Shown: piece after piece, positions 33,910-44,483 of the stretch
How positions within the stretch are numbered: the stretch's first letter is position 1
Layout: each line of letters opens with the position of its first letter
Source: Streptomyces sp. G-G2
GTDB taxonomy: Bacteria > Actinomycetota > Actinomycetes > Streptomycetales > Streptomycetaceae
Assembly: GCF_030063135.1 (NCBI RefSeq)
Contig: NZ_JASISO010000035.1
Coordinates: 26,107-90,106, forward strand
DNA: 64,000 bases
Reading direction: 5' to 3'
The notes under the pieces: model-generated
Told to the model about the DNA's origin: nothing
Databases searched by the model: none
What the model saw: the letters and a program-made list of their open reading frames with translations, nothing else
Translations under genes and position numbers: made by a program

Positions 33910-35313
33910 TCAGGGATGGGTCATCCGCAGTACGTCGAGCGCCTCGTCGAGCTGTTCCAGGGTGAGGGAGCCGCGTTCGACGTAGCCGGACTCCAGTACG
34001 ACCTCCCTGATCGTCCGGCGTTCCGCGACCGCCTTCTTGGCGACCTTGGCCGCCTCCTCGTAGCCGATGTAGCGGTTCAGCGGGGTCACCACGGAGGGCG
34101 AGGACTCGGCGTACTCCCTGGCCCGGGCCGCGTTGGCGGTGATCCCGTCGATCGTACGGTCGGCCAGCAGGCGGCTCGAGTTGCCCAGCAGCCGGATCGA
34201 TTCGAGCAGGTTCCGCGCCATCACGGGGAGCATCACGTTCAGTTCGAAGTTGCCCGCCGCGCCCGCCACGGCGACCGTCGTATCGTTTCCGGTCACCTGG
34301 GCGGCCACCATCAGAACGGCCTCCGCGACGACCGGATTGACCTTTCCGGGCATGATCGAAGAGCCCGGCTGGAGATCGGGGAGATTGATTTCGGCCAATC
34401 CCGTGCGCGGCCCCGAGGCCATCCAGCGGAGATCGTTGGCGATCTTGGTGAGTGAGACCGCGATGGTACGGAGCATGCCCGAGGTCTCCACCAGCGCGTC
34501 CCGCGCCCCCTGGGCCTCGAAGTGGTTGCGGGCCTCGGTGAGCGGCAGCCCGGTCGCCGACGCCACCTCGGCGATCACGGCGGCCGAGAATCCGGGCGGG
34601 GTGTTGATCCCGGTGCCGACCGCCGTACCGCCCAGGGGCAGCTCGGCGAGCCGGGGCAGGGCCGCCCGGAGCCGCTCGACGCCGTAGCGCACCTGGGCGG
34701 CGTACCCGCCGAACTCCTGGCCCAGGGTCACCGGGGTGGCGTCCATCAGGTGGGTGCGGCCCGCCTTGACCACCTGGGCGAACTCGGCGGACTTGCGCTC
34801 CAGCGCGGCCGCGAGGTGCTCCAGGGCCGGGATCAGCTCGCCGGTGACGGCGGCGGTGGCGGCGATGTGGATCGAGGACGGGAAGACGTCGTTCGAACTC
34901 TGGGAGGCGTTGACGTGGTCGTTGGGGTGCACGTCGCGCCCCAGCCGCTCGGTGGCCAGGGTGGCGATCACCTCGTTGGCGTTCATGTTGGACGAGGTCC
35001 CGGACCCGGTCTGGAAGACGTCGACGGGGAAGTGCGCGTCCCAACGCCCCTCGGCCACCTCGGCGGCGGCCGACCGGACCGCGTCCGCGACGTCCGCCTC
35101 CAGGACACCCAGCTCGGCGTTGACCTTCGCGGCGGCCGCCTTCACCTGGGCCAGGGCGGCGATGTGCGCGCGCTCCAGGCGCAGCCCCGAGACGGGGAAG
35201 TTCTCCACCGCGCGCTGCGTCTGAGCACGCCATTTGGCTTCGGCGGGGACCTTCACCTCGCCCATCGAATCGTGTTCCACCCGGAATCCCGCGGCCTGCT
35301 GATCTTCGGTCAT
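33910..35313 (-). CDS. fumC: Class II fumarate hydratase (fumarase C)
   Basis: 467 residues, ATG at complement 35313. Active-site signature GSSIMPGKVNP, TGSGTSSNMNANEV and the VNASQSSNDVFPSS region are intact, as is the AGRTHLMDATPVTLGQEFGG motif with the catalytic His. It reversibly hydrates fumarate to L-malate in the TCA cycle and needs no iron-sulfur cluster. A class I fumarase lies 3 kb away; the two are unrelated in sequence. The class II enzyme is the oxygen-stable one. Confidence 0.96.
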   Translation of the reverse strand: MTEDQQAAGFRVEHDSMGEVKVPAEAKWRAQTQRAVENFPVSGLRLERAHIAALAQVKAAAAKVNAELGVLEADVADAVRSAAAEVAEGRWDAHFPVDVFQTGSGTSSNMNANEVIATLATERLGRDVHPNDHVNASQSSNDVFPSSIHIAATAAVTGELIPALEHLAAALERKSAEFAQVVKAGRTHLMDATPVTLGQEFGGYAAQVRYGVERLRAALPRLAELPLGGTAVGTGINTPPGFSAAVIAEVASATGLPLTEARNHFEAQGARDALVETSGMLRTIAVSLTKIANDLRWMASGPRTGLAEINLPDLQPGSSIMPGKVNPVVAEAVLMVAAQVTGNDTTVAVAGAAGNFELNVMLPVMARNLLESIRLLGNSSRLLADRTIDGITANAARAREYAESSPSVVTPLNRYIGYEEAAKVAKKAVAERRTIREVVLESGYVERGSLTLEQLDEALDVLRMTHP

Positions 35314-35420
35314 GTTCTCGGCCTCCTCAAAAAGTTGAGCAATTGTCTTGTTCGAAGTGTTCCCAACTCCCCTACCGGCCAGTAAATACCGGGGGTAACA
35401 CTGACACCGGGGAGACCTTC

Positions 35421-36944
35421 ATGGCCCGCACCACACCAAGGCTCAGATCTACCTTCGCCGCGGCCGCGGCGATCGCGGCCGCCCTCGGGGGCGTCACCGC
35501 CATCACCCCCATGGCCCACGCGGCGGGCTCCGCGGCGGCCGCCGCGACGCCCCTGTCACCCGAACTGGAGGCCATCCGCGCCGCCGAGGCCACCAAGATC
35601 TACGGCGACCCGGCCGTCCGGCCGCTCGCCGACCGCAAGACCGGTCTGATCTCGCTGGGCGACAGCGAGATCTCGGGCGAGGGCACCGGCAACTACGACC
35701 CCGCGACCAACACCTCCGCCAACCAGTGCCACCGCTCGCCCGACTCGGCGATCCACCGCACCGGCATCCCGGCCGACTTCACCTTCAACGTCGCCTGCTC
35801 CGGCGGCTACACCGGAAACATCCGGATCGGCGGCAGCAAGCAGTACGCCGACGAGCTGATCCAGAGCGACAGCCTCGCCATCAAGGCCCGCAACACGAAG
35901 ATCAAGATGGTGCTGCTGGTCGCCGGAGCCAACGACGACCTCCAGTTCGGCCCCGTCATGACCGACTGCGTCAGCCGCTGGATGCTCAGCCAGGGCACCT
36001 GTGAGCCCAAGTACGGCCCCGGCTGGCAGGCCCGCGTGGACGGCCTGCGCCCCAAGGTCGAAGCGACCGTCGCCGACCTCAAGACCGTCATGCGGGACGC
36101 CGGTTACGCCGACGCGGACTACAAGCTCGTCGTGATGGGCTACCCGAGCCCGATCGGCCCCGACTTCAACGACAACCCGAACTTCCCCGGCAAGCTCCCC
36201 GGAGGCTGCGCGGGCTACGACTCGGACGCCGCGTGGGGCCGCAACTACGCGGTACCCACCTTCGAGAAGGGCATGCGCGCCGCGGCGCTCGCGTCCGGCG
36301 CCTACTACCTCGACGATTCGCGGCTCTTCAACGGCCACGAGGTCTGCATGGAGGACACCTGGGCCCGCGGCCTCTACCTCGACCTCGGTGACCACTTCCC
36401 GTGGGACGAGAACACCGCCCGGCAGTCCTTCCACCCCAACTACCGGGGCCACGGCGCGTTCGCGTCCTGCCTGACCCAGCTCTACGACTCCGGCCTGCGC
36501 GAGGGCTCCTGCGCCGACCCGGCGAGCACCGGCACCCCCGTCCTCCAGGCCGGGGCCTGGGACGACCTCTACAAGCCGCTGAAGAACGAGGCGACCGGCA
36601 ACTGCGCCGACACCACCGCGGGCTCCAGCGCCAACGGCACGGCCGTCCTCGGCTGGGACTGCCACGGCGGCCGCAACCAGGGCTGGTGGTACGACGCCAC
36701 CCGCAAGGGCATCCACGTCGAACTGACCCAGGACCGCTGCCTCGACGTCCCCGGCGCCAACTACGGCGCGGGCACCGGCCTGATCATCTGGAACTGCCAC
36801 GGCGGCGCGAACCAGCAGTTCGTCCGCAACGGCTCCACCATCCGTCCGCAGGCGGCCCCCGGCATGTGCCTCACCGTGGGCGCCGCCCACGAGGCCGTGC
36901 GCCTGCAGACCTGCAACGGCTCGGCGAACCAGCGCTTCATCTAA
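35421..36944 (+). CDS. Secreted SGNH hydrolase with C-terminal ricin-type lectin domain
   Basis: 507 residues, ATG 35421 with GGGGAG upstream. Signal peptide: MARTTPRLRSTFAAAAAIAA to AHA. SGNH catalytic domain (about 60-370): Ser in ISLGDSEISGEGTGNY, VAGANDDLQFG (block III-like) and His in SFHPNYRGHGAF. C-terminal ricin B/CBM13-type beta-trefoil (about 385-507) with QxW-like NQGWW, NQQF and NQRF repeats and paired cysteines, for sugar binding. Likely a secreted polysaccharide- or glycan-directed esterase. It sits between the two fumarase genes without obvious functional link. Confidence 0.88.
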   Translation: MARTTPRLRSTFAAAAAIAAALGGVTAITPMAHAAGSAAAAATPLSPELEAIRAAEATKIYGDPAVRPLADRKTGLISLGDSEISGEGTGNYDPATNTSANQCHRSPDSAIHRTGIPADFTFNVACSGGYTGNIRIGGSKQYADELIQSDSLAIKARNTKIKMVLLVAGANDDLQFGPVMTDCVSRWMLSQGTCEPKYGPGWQARVDGLRPKVEATVADLKTVMRDAGYADADYKLVVMGYPSPIGPDFNDNPNFPGKLPGGCAGYDSDAAWGRNYAVPTFEKGMRAAALASGAYYLDDSRLFNGHEVCMEDTWARGLYLDLGDHFPWDENTARQSFHPNYRGHGAFASCLTQLYDSGLREGSCADPASTGTPVLQAGAWDDLYKPLKNEATGNCADTTAGSSANGTAVLGWDCHGGRNQGWWYDATRKGIHVELTQDRCLDVPGANYGAGTGLIIWNCHGGANQQFVRNGSTIRPQAAPGMCLTVGAAHEAVRLQTCNGSANQRFI

Positions 36945-36973
36945 GCCCGGCCCCAGCACCCCCCGCACCCCCA

Positions 36974-36997
36974 CCCGGCCGGCGCACCCCGGCCGGG
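36974..36997. terminator. Short hairpin between convergent genes
   Basis: CCCGGCCGG and CCGGCCGGG form a 9-bp stem with a six-base loop, 30 bp after the lectin-hydrolase stop. Modest, no T tract; a likely terminator. Confidence 0.55.
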
Positions 36998-37042
36998 TCC
37001 CTTCCCCGTCGCCGTCGCCGGTAGCCCGTCGCCCGTCGCCGG

Positions 37043-37834
37043 TCAGCAGGCGTCGAGCTGGTCGCGGACCTGGCGGGGGCGGTTGGTGATGATCGTGTCC
37101 ACACCGAGGCGCAGGCACAGGTCCACGTCCTCGGGTTCGTCGACCGTCCAGACCCGCACGCCCAGCCCGGCCGCCTTGAGCCGGGCGACGATCCGCGGGT
37201 CCCGGCGCACCAGCTCGATCCCGGGCCCGGCGTGCCCGACCCGGTGCGGCAGCCGCAGCGGACCGCGCCGTTCCAGTAGCTGTACGGTCTCCAGGGCGGG
37301 CGCGAGCCGGTGCGTACGGGCCAGCGCGCCGCGGGAGAAGCTCATCACCTCGACCCGGTGGCCGCCTTCGCCGGGTCCGTCCGCGAGCCCGTACTCCGCG
37401 AGCACCCGCACCAGCTCGGCCTCCACCCGGCCGCCCGCCCGGGCCGGATGCTTGGTCTCGACGGCCAGCCCCACCGGCCGGGGCGCCCGGAGCACCTCGC
37501 GCACCAGGTCCTCGAAGTACAGCACCCGGGCGCCGCTGTGCTCGGGCCCCTTCCAGCCGCCGAAGTCCAGTCCGGCGAGCCGCTCGTAGGTCATCGCGGA
37601 CACGGCCCCGCGCCCGTCGGAGGTCCGGTCGACCCGGCGGTCGTGCACGCACACGAGCCGCCCGTCGGCGGTGAGCCGCACATCGCACTCCAGCGCGTCC
37701 GCGCCGTCGACGACGGCCTGCCGGTAGGCGGCGAGCGTGTGCTCCGGGTACCGCTCGGAGGCCCCCCGATGGGCGACGACCCGGATCGCGCGGGCGGCGG
37801 GGGCGGAAGCGGGGAGGTAGGACGCCTGAGTCAT
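37043..37834 (-). CDS. Glycerophosphodiester phosphodiesterase (GDPD family)
   Basis: 263 residues, ATG at complement 37834 (start uncertain, weak GCAGGG upstream). Motifs: VVAHRGASERYPEHTLAAY with His/Arg and Glu, ALECDVRLTADGRLVCVHD with metal-binding Glu/Asp and catalytic His, VGLAVETKH, and VRVWTVDEPEDVD near the end. The TIM-barrel enzyme hydrolyses glycerophosphodiesters to glycerol 3-phosphate and an alcohol. No signal peptide, so cytoplasmic, UgpQ-like. Confidence 0.92.
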   Translation of the reverse strand: MTQASYLPASAPAARAIRVVAHRGASERYPEHTLAAYRQAVVDGADALECDVRLTADGRLVCVHDRRVDRTSDGRGAVSAMTYERLAGLDFGGWKGPEHSGARVLYFEDLVREVLRAPRPVGLAVETKHPARAGGRVEAELVRVLAEYGLADGPGEGGHRVEVMSFSRGALARTHRLAPALETVQLLERRGPLRLPHRVGHAGPGIELVRRDPRIVARLKAAGLGVRVWTVDEPEDVDLCLRLGVDTIITNRPRQVRDQLDAC

Positions 37835-38341
37835 GACCCAAACCCTGCCAAAGCCGGGTGAACACAAGGTTCCGTCCCTGTGTCCACCCCCGCATCAGAA
37901 AAGAAAATGCGCCCCGCCCCCGGCCCGGGCAGGGTCCTCCCATGAGCCGATGTCCGCACGACCCGGCGGCGCCGCCCGGGACGGTCGCCTTCGGGCCGTG
38001 CGAGCCCTGCGGGCACTGCGCGTTCTCGGCGCGCCAGTGGGTCGCCGACGGCCGACTGCGCTGGGCGTCCCGCCGGGACTGCGGCGCCTGCGCGTACGGG
38101 GGCGCCGAGGGCGGCGCCGGCCCCGCTCCCGCCCACGTGCGGGCGTACGTGCTGCGGCGCGAGGGGGCCGTCGTCGTGAACCCCGGCGGCCGGGGCGCCG
38201 CGGGCCTGCGGGAGTTCCGGGAGTTGCTCGGGCTCGGGCACGGGGAGTTGTGCGGCGCCGTCCGCGACGGCTACCGGGCCACTCCCGCGGAGGCCCGGCT
38301 GGTCGCGGCCGCCGGATGGCCGCCGCGACCGCCGGGGGAGG

Positions 38342-40009
<1,668 letters not shown>

Positions 40010-40155
40010 TGTGGCCAATCCTCACTCGGCAGACAGCGCTGACGTCCAATTGGCAGCGCGGTTCACCAGCGTAGGACCTCTTCCGCCCGCTCTGTCTGTG
40101 AGGTAAGGCTCACTCGGCAGTATCGCGATCTATCGTGTCTCGCTATGCTGGGGGC

Positions 40156-40845
40156 GTGGACCTCGAAAAGCACCCTGCCGCGCCCGCGCCCGCAGCCGAA
40201 TCCGCGCCCGTCGCGCTGCGCGCCTCCGACGCCGACCGTGACCGCATCGCGCAGATCATCAGCCACGCCCTCGCCGAGGGACGGCTGACCGCCGAGGAGC
40301 ACTCGGAGCGCCTCGACACCCTCTACGCCGTCAGGACGGTGGGCGAGCTGGACGTGCTGGTCCAGGACCTCCCGGCAGCCCCCGGCGCCGCCTACGCCCC
40401 GGCTCCCGCGGCCGCCCCCGCCCACCCGGTGGCGGGCCCGCCCGCCGGGGGGTACGCGGAGAACGTGGTGGCGGTCTTCAGCAGCTCCGCCCGCAAGGGC
40501 CGCTGGCGCCCGGCCGCCCACACCCGGGCCGTCTCGGTCTTCGGTGACATCACCATCGACCTCACCGAAGCCGTCTTCGAGCAGCAGGTCACCGAGATCA
40601 ACGTGACGTGCGTGCTCGGCAACGTCGAGGTGTTCGTCCCGGAGAACGTCACCCTGCGCGGTTACGGCAGCGGGGTCCTCGGCAACTTCGAGGTCCATGA
40701 CGAGGGGGAGTCCACCACCGACCCACAGGCCCCCGTCGTGATCGTCCGCGGCTTCACGGTCCTGGGCAACATCGAGGCGCGCAGGAAGTTCGGCGCCCGC
40801 CTCGTCGACCTCGCCGACCGGTTCCGCAAGCGCCTGAACGGCTAG
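40156..40845 (+). CDS. DUF1707/SHOCT-like protein with LiaF-type C-terminal domain
   Basis: 229 residues, GTG 40156 with GGGGG upstream. Residues about 22-75 are the DUF1707 domain (LRASDADRDRIAQIISHALA, EGRLTAEEHSERLDTLYAV). An Ala/Pro linker follows, then about 105-205 a beta-helix-like LiaF/DUF2154 domain (VSVFGDITIDL, VLGNVEVFVPENVTL, GNIEARRKFG). DUF1707 genes are numerous in actinobacteria and precede a WhiB gene here; function is probably envelope-stress related but unproven. No membrane segment is visible. Confidence 0.85.
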   Translation: MDLEKHPAAPAPAAESAPVALRASDADRDRIAQIISHALAEGRLTAEEHSERLDTLYAVRTVGELDVLVQDLPAAPGAAYAPAPAAAPAHPVAGPPAGGYAENVVAVFSSSARKGRWRPAAHTRAVSVFGDITIDLTEAVFEQQVTEINVTCVLGNVEVFVPENVTLRGYGSGVLGNFEVHDEGESTTDPQAPVVIVRGFTVLGNIEARRKFGARLVDLADRFRKRLNG

Positions 40846-41037
40846 CGCTGGCGCCCGGCGCCACTTCTCCCGCGCGCCCTGGGCCGCCGTCCCGGCCGAA
40901 TGGTTCCGGTTCTCTCCCGCATACGGCGGATTCCGGTCGAACTTCCCCCGGATGGCACAGGGTGCATAGGGGCGCGTACAGCGGGTAGGGACAGGTGCAT
41001 CGTCTCTCGCTCGCGAATACGTCGTCAGGAGTAGACC

Positions 41038-41424
41038 GTGCAGCATCCGCCGCATCAGTCCCTGCAGGTAGCCACCGTGCAGAGCGTTCGGGCCATCCCG
41101 AGCCCACGGACGCCCGCGAGGGAAGAGGACGGCCCATGGCACGCGGAGGCGGTGTGCCGCAGGGATGAGGCGGGCCTCTTCTTCGCCCCCTCCAAAGAAC
41201 CGACCGCCGCCCGGCTGGCCCGTGAGGAGGCGGCCAAGCGCGTCTGCGCCCGCTGCCCCGTGATGGTCGCCTGCCGGGAGCACGCCCTGCTCCAGCCCGA
41301 GCCGTACGGCGTGTGGGGCGGGCTCACCGCCGCCGAGCGCCGGGTGGTGCTGGCCCGGCGCAGGCGCCGCGCCGCCGAACTGCACCAGGGCCCGGGGGCC
41401 GAGCCGATCGCCGCCGCGGGCTGA
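41038..41424 (+). CDS. wblI: WhiB-family iron-sulfur transcription factor
   Basis: 128 residues, GTG 41038 with AGGAGTAGACC upstream. Four cysteines at residues 40, 70, 73 and 79 (C-X29-C-X2-C-X5-C) bind a [4Fe-4S] cluster, followed by the diagnostic GVWGG turn and an Arg-rich tail. WhiB proteins act with the primary sigma factor as transcriptional regulators, often of development and redox response. Its place between DUF1707 and glpX matches, from memory, S. coelicolor SCO5046 (wblI); the symbol rests on that synteny. Confidence 0.93.
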   Translation: MQHPPHQSLQVATVQSVRAIPSPRTPAREEDGPWHAEAVCRRDEAGLFFAPSKEPTAARLAREEAAKRVCARCPVMVACREHALLQPEPYGVWGGLTAAERRVVLARRRRRAAELHQGPGAEPIAAAG

Positions 41425-41489
41425 TTCACGTACGTACGACGCCCGTACCGCTTGCGTTCCGCTTACCGGCCGCCATGGTGCGCCGGTAC

Positions 41490-41532
41490 ACGCGAGGGGC
41501 GGTCCTGCCGCACGCAGGACCGCCCCTCGCGT
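41490..41532. terminator. Perfect 19-bp hairpin between convergent genes
   Basis: A 19-bp stem (left arm ACGCGAGGGGCGGTCCTGC) with a five-base loop lies between the WhiB-family stop and the glpX stop and can serve both directions. Confidence 0.88.
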
Positions 41533-41548
41533 CGTGCCGTCGTACGTC

Positions 41549-42580
41549 CTACTGCGCGCGGTCGAAGTCGATCGCGCTGTACGCCCGCAGCTTCGACAGG
41601 CGGTGGGTGGAGTCGATCTGCCGGATCGTGCCCGACTTGGAGCGCATGACCAGCGACGAGGTGGTCGCCGTCTCCGAGCGGTAGTGGACGCCGCGCAGCA
41701 GCTCGCCGTCGGTGATGCCGGTGGCGACGAAGAAGACGTTGTCGCCGGAGACCAGGTCGTCGGTGTGCAGGACCCGGTCCAGGTCGTGGCCCGCGTCGAT
41801 GGCCTTCTGGCGCTCGGCCTCGTCCTTGGGCCACAGCTTGCCCTGGATGGTGCCGCCGAGGCACTTGATCGCGCAGGCGGAGATGATGCCCTCGGGGGTG
41901 CCGCCGATGCCGAGCAGCAGGTCCACGCCGGTGCCCTCGCGCACCGCCATGACCGAGCCCGCGACGTCGCCGTCCGAGATGAACTTGATCCGGGCGCCGG
42001 TCTCGCGGATCTCCTTGACGATGCCCTCGTGGCGGGGGCGGTCCAGGATCACGACGGTGACGTCCTCGACGGCCATGTTCTTGGCCTTGGCGACCCGGCG
42101 GATGTTCACCGAGGCGGGGGCGTTGATGTCGACGAAGTCGGCGGCCTCGGGGCCGGTGACCAGCTTCTCCATGTAGAACACCGCGGACGGGTCGAACATG
42201 GTGCCGCGGTCGGCGGCGGCCAGGACGGCGATCGCGTTCGGCATGCCCTTGGCGTTCAGGGTGGTGCCGTCGATCGGGTCGACCGCGATGTCGACCTCGG
42301 CGCCGGTGCCGTCGCCGACCCGCTCGCCGTTGAAGAGCATGGGGGCTTCGTCCTTCTCCCCCTCGCCGATGACGACGACGCCGTTCATCGAGACGGTGGA
42401 GATCAGGGTGCGCATGGCGTTGACCGCGGCGCCGTCGGCGCCGAGCTTGTCGCCGCGCCCGACCCAGCGGCCCGCGGCCATGGCGGCGGCCTCGGTGACC
42501 CGGACGAGTTCCATGGCGAGGTTGCGGTCGGGGGCCTCCGGAGAGACTTCGAGCTGGGGCGGCAGGTTGTGCTCGGTCAT
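41549..42580 (-). CDS. glpX: Class II fructose-1,6-bisphosphatase (GlpX)
   Basis: 343 residues, ATG at complement 42580. Metal- and substrate-binding motifs: AVDPIDGTTLNAKG, MNGVVVIGEGEKDEAPML, GIGGTPEGIIS. It dephosphorylates fructose 1,6-bisphosphate in gluconeogenesis and is the main bacterial-type FBPase in actinobacteria. Full length. Divergent from the DUF4245 gene. Confidence 0.96.
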   Translation of the reverse strand: MTEHNLPPQLEVSPEAPDRNLAMELVRVTEAAAMAAGRWVGRGDKLGADGAAVNAMRTLISTVSMNGVVVIGEGEKDEAPMLFNGERVGDGTGAEVDIAVDPIDGTTLNAKGMPNAIAVLAAADRGTMFDPSAVFYMEKLVTGPEAADFVDINAPASVNIRRVAKAKNMAVEDVTVVILDRPRHEGIVKEIRETGARIKFISDGDVAGSVMAVREGTGVDLLLGIGGTPEGIISACAIKCLGGTIQGKLWPKDEAERQKAIDAGHDLDRVLHTDDLVSGDNVFFVATGITDGELLRGVHYRSETATTSSLVMRSKSGTIRQIDSTHRLSKLRAYSAIDFDRAQ

Positions 42581-42796
42581 CGGAGCGCACCTTTCTGTAC
42601 GGCGACGGCCGGAAGTGAGGGTGTAAGAACTCTATCGGTACGTCGATAAATTGAGCAGGGCGGGTCACGTATGAGCGGTATATCGGTCATGGAGTTGGCC
42701 TGAGCGGACACTCCGGCTCCGCTCGGGGCCCGCGCCGCACCCCGTCCGGGTGACCCCTGGCGATGATCGCGGCCGGGCATGCGGGACGATGGTGCC

Positions 42797-43324
42797 GTGG
42801 CAGGTATGAAAGGCAAGCAGACGATCTGGGACATGGTCCGGTCGCTGGCGATCATCGGTGTGGTAGCCGGAGGGATCTACCTCGCTGTCCCGCACGACGA
42901 CAAGGCCGATCCGACGCACGTCGTCGACTACCGGATCGAGACCCTCACGGCCCGCCGCGCGGCCCCGTACCCGGTGGCCGCGCCCGTCGGTCTCCAGAAG
43001 GAGTGGCGCGCGACCTCGGTGACCTACGACCGCAAGCTCTCCAACGCCTGGCACCTGGGCTTCCTCGACCCGCGCGCGCAGTACGCCGCGTTGGAGCAGT
43101 CGAGCGACACCTCGGCCGCGTACCTCGGGAAGGTCACCCAGCACGCGAAGCCCACGGGGCAGACGCAGCGGGTCGGCGAGCTGACCTGGGAGCGCTGGGA
43201 CGGGCCGAAGTACGACGCCCTGGTGCGCCAGGAGCAGGGCTACGTGACCGTGGTGACCGGCACCGGCTCCTTCGAGGAGCTGGGCGAGCTGGCGGCGGCG
43301 CTGGAGTTCAAGCAGGGCGCCTGA
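42797..43324 (+). CDS. DUF4245 membrane-anchored protein
   Basis: 175 residues from GTG 42797; ATG 42806 is an alternative. One N-terminal membrane anchor (MVRSLAIIGVVAGGIYLAV) is followed by an extracytoplasmic domain rich in charged residues (VVDYRIETLTARRAAPYPVA, then YDRKLSNAWHLGFLDPR), as in DUF4245 proteins encoded beside glpX throughout Streptomyces. No catalytic motif. Followed by a hairpin terminator. Confidence 0.85.
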   Translation: MAGMKGKQTIWDMVRSLAIIGVVAGGIYLAVPHDDKADPTHVVDYRIETLTARRAAPYPVAAPVGLQKEWRATSVTYDRKLSNAWHLGFLDPRAQYAALEQSSDTSAAYLGKVTQHAKPTGQTQRVGELTWERWDGPKYDALVRQEQGYVTVVTGTGSFEELGELAAALEFKQGA

Positions 43325-43327
43325 CGT

Positions 43328-43358
<31 letters not shown>

Positions 43359-43364
43359 ACGACG

Positions 43365-43407
43365 AAGAGGCCGCCCGCCCCGGGGGAACCGGGGTGGGCG
43401 GCCTCTT
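43365..43407. terminator. Hairpin between DUF4245 and nitroreductase genes
   Basis: A 19-bp stem with one G-T pair (left arm AAGAGGCCGCCCGCCCCGG) and a five-base loop ends in CTCTTT. It lies between convergent genes and suits both. Just upstream, 43329-43356 is a direct duplication of a CCGGCTCCGGCGC unit. Confidence 0.85.
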
Positions 43408-43432
43408 TCGCGTCAGTCGTCCCGCGCGGGGC

Positions 43433-44023
43433 TCAGACGGTGGTGATGACCTGGTCGAACTCCAGGCGCGGGGAGCGCGGGTACCAGGCGTTCTCGCCCG
43501 GCTTGCCGATGTTGATGACCATCAGCGGGGTGTGGTCGTCGTCCAGGAACTCCTTCTGGACACCGGCGAAGTCCAGGCCCGTCATCGGACCGGCGGCCAG
43601 ACCGGCGGCGCGGATGCCGACGATGAAGTACGCGGCCTGGAGGGCGGAGTTCATCAGCGCGGACTGCTCGCGGACCGGACGCTCACTGAAGAAGAGGTCC
43701 TTGGCCTGCGGGAAGCCGGGGAGCAGGGCGGGCAGCTCCTCGTGGAACTCGTTGTCCGCGGAGAGGATCGCGACCAGCGGGGCGGCCAGGGTCTTGGGCT
43801 GGTTGCCCGAGGCCATGTGCTTCACCAGGCGCTCGCGGGCCTCGGGGGAGCGGACCAGCGTGATGCGCAGCGGGGTCTGGTTGAAGGCCGTCGGGCCGTA
43901 CTTGACGAGGTCGTAGATCGCCTGGACCTGCTCGTCGGTCACCGGCTCGTCGGAGAACGAGTTGGCGGTGCGGGCCTCGCGGAACAGGAGGTCCTGGGCG
44001 GCGGAGTCAAGAACGAGGGACAT
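43433..44023 (-). CDS. Nitroreductase-family malonic semialdehyde reductase-like (RutE-like)
   Basis: 196 residues, ATG at complement 44023 with GAAGG upstream. FMN-dependent nitroreductase fold: EARTANSFSDEPV, YGPTAFNQTPLRI (flavin-binding region), SALMNSALQAAYFIVGIR and AGLAAGPMTGLD. The length and the ARTxNxF start match RutE/HadB-type 3-hydroxypropionate-forming or nitroreductase enzymes. It lies downstream of xseB in the same orientation but past a 120-bp gap. NAD(P)H oxidoreductase; physiological substrate inferred only. Confidence 0.9.
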   Translation of the reverse strand: MSLVLDSAAQDLLFREARTANSFSDEPVTDEQVQAIYDLVKYGPTAFNQTPLRITLVRSPEARERLVKHMASGNQPKTLAAPLVAILSADNEFHEELPALLPGFPQAKDLFFSERPVREQSALMNSALQAAYFIVGIRAAGLAAGPMTGLDFAGVQKEFLDDDHTPLMVINIGKPGENAWYPRSPRLEFDQVITTV

Positions 44024-44145
44024 CGCGAAAGCCTTCTTCCATACGGTGGTGAAGCGATGACCCGACACTACGCCGAAGAAATTTAAATTTCAACTACCTG
44101 GGTGTCCGTCGTGACCGGCCTCACGATCCGGGGCCCTGCCGCGGG

Positions 44146-44382
44146 CTATTCGCCCTGCTCAGCCGCGTCGCCCGAGCCGCCGTCCCGCCCCGCGAGGGCC
44201 GAGTCCAGCCGGGCGCGGGCGCCCTCCAGCCAGTTCCGGCAGACCTTCGCCAGCTCCTCGCCGCGCTCCCAGAGCGCCAGCGACTCCTCCAGGGACGTGC
44301 CGCCCGCCTCCAGCTTGCGCACGACCTCGATGAGCTCGTCCCGCGCCTGCTCGTACCCCAGCGCCGTACCGGTCTCCGTCAT
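44146..44382 (-). CDS. xseB: Exodeoxyribonuclease VII small subunit
   Basis: 78 residues, ATG at complement 44382 with GGAGCGGGGA upstream. The characteristic LGYEQARDELIEVVRKLEAG, then LEESLALWERGEELAKVC, is intact. It wraps as a multimeric coiled-coil sheath around XseA, and the complex degrades single-stranded DNA. It follows xseA after a 101-bp gap that is unusually AT-rich for this genome. Confidence 0.94.
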   Translation of the reverse strand: MTETGTALGYEQARDELIEVVRKLEAGGTSLEESLALWERGEELAKVCRNWLEGARARLDSALAGRDGGSGDAAEQGE

Positions 44383-44483
44383 TCCCCGCTCCGATCGTAT
44401 ATGTGCAATGCAATGAAATTGTTGCGCGCGTATGTCGCCGCCCGGGGAGGGTGCCGCCCGGGGACGCACCCGCGGATACGGCG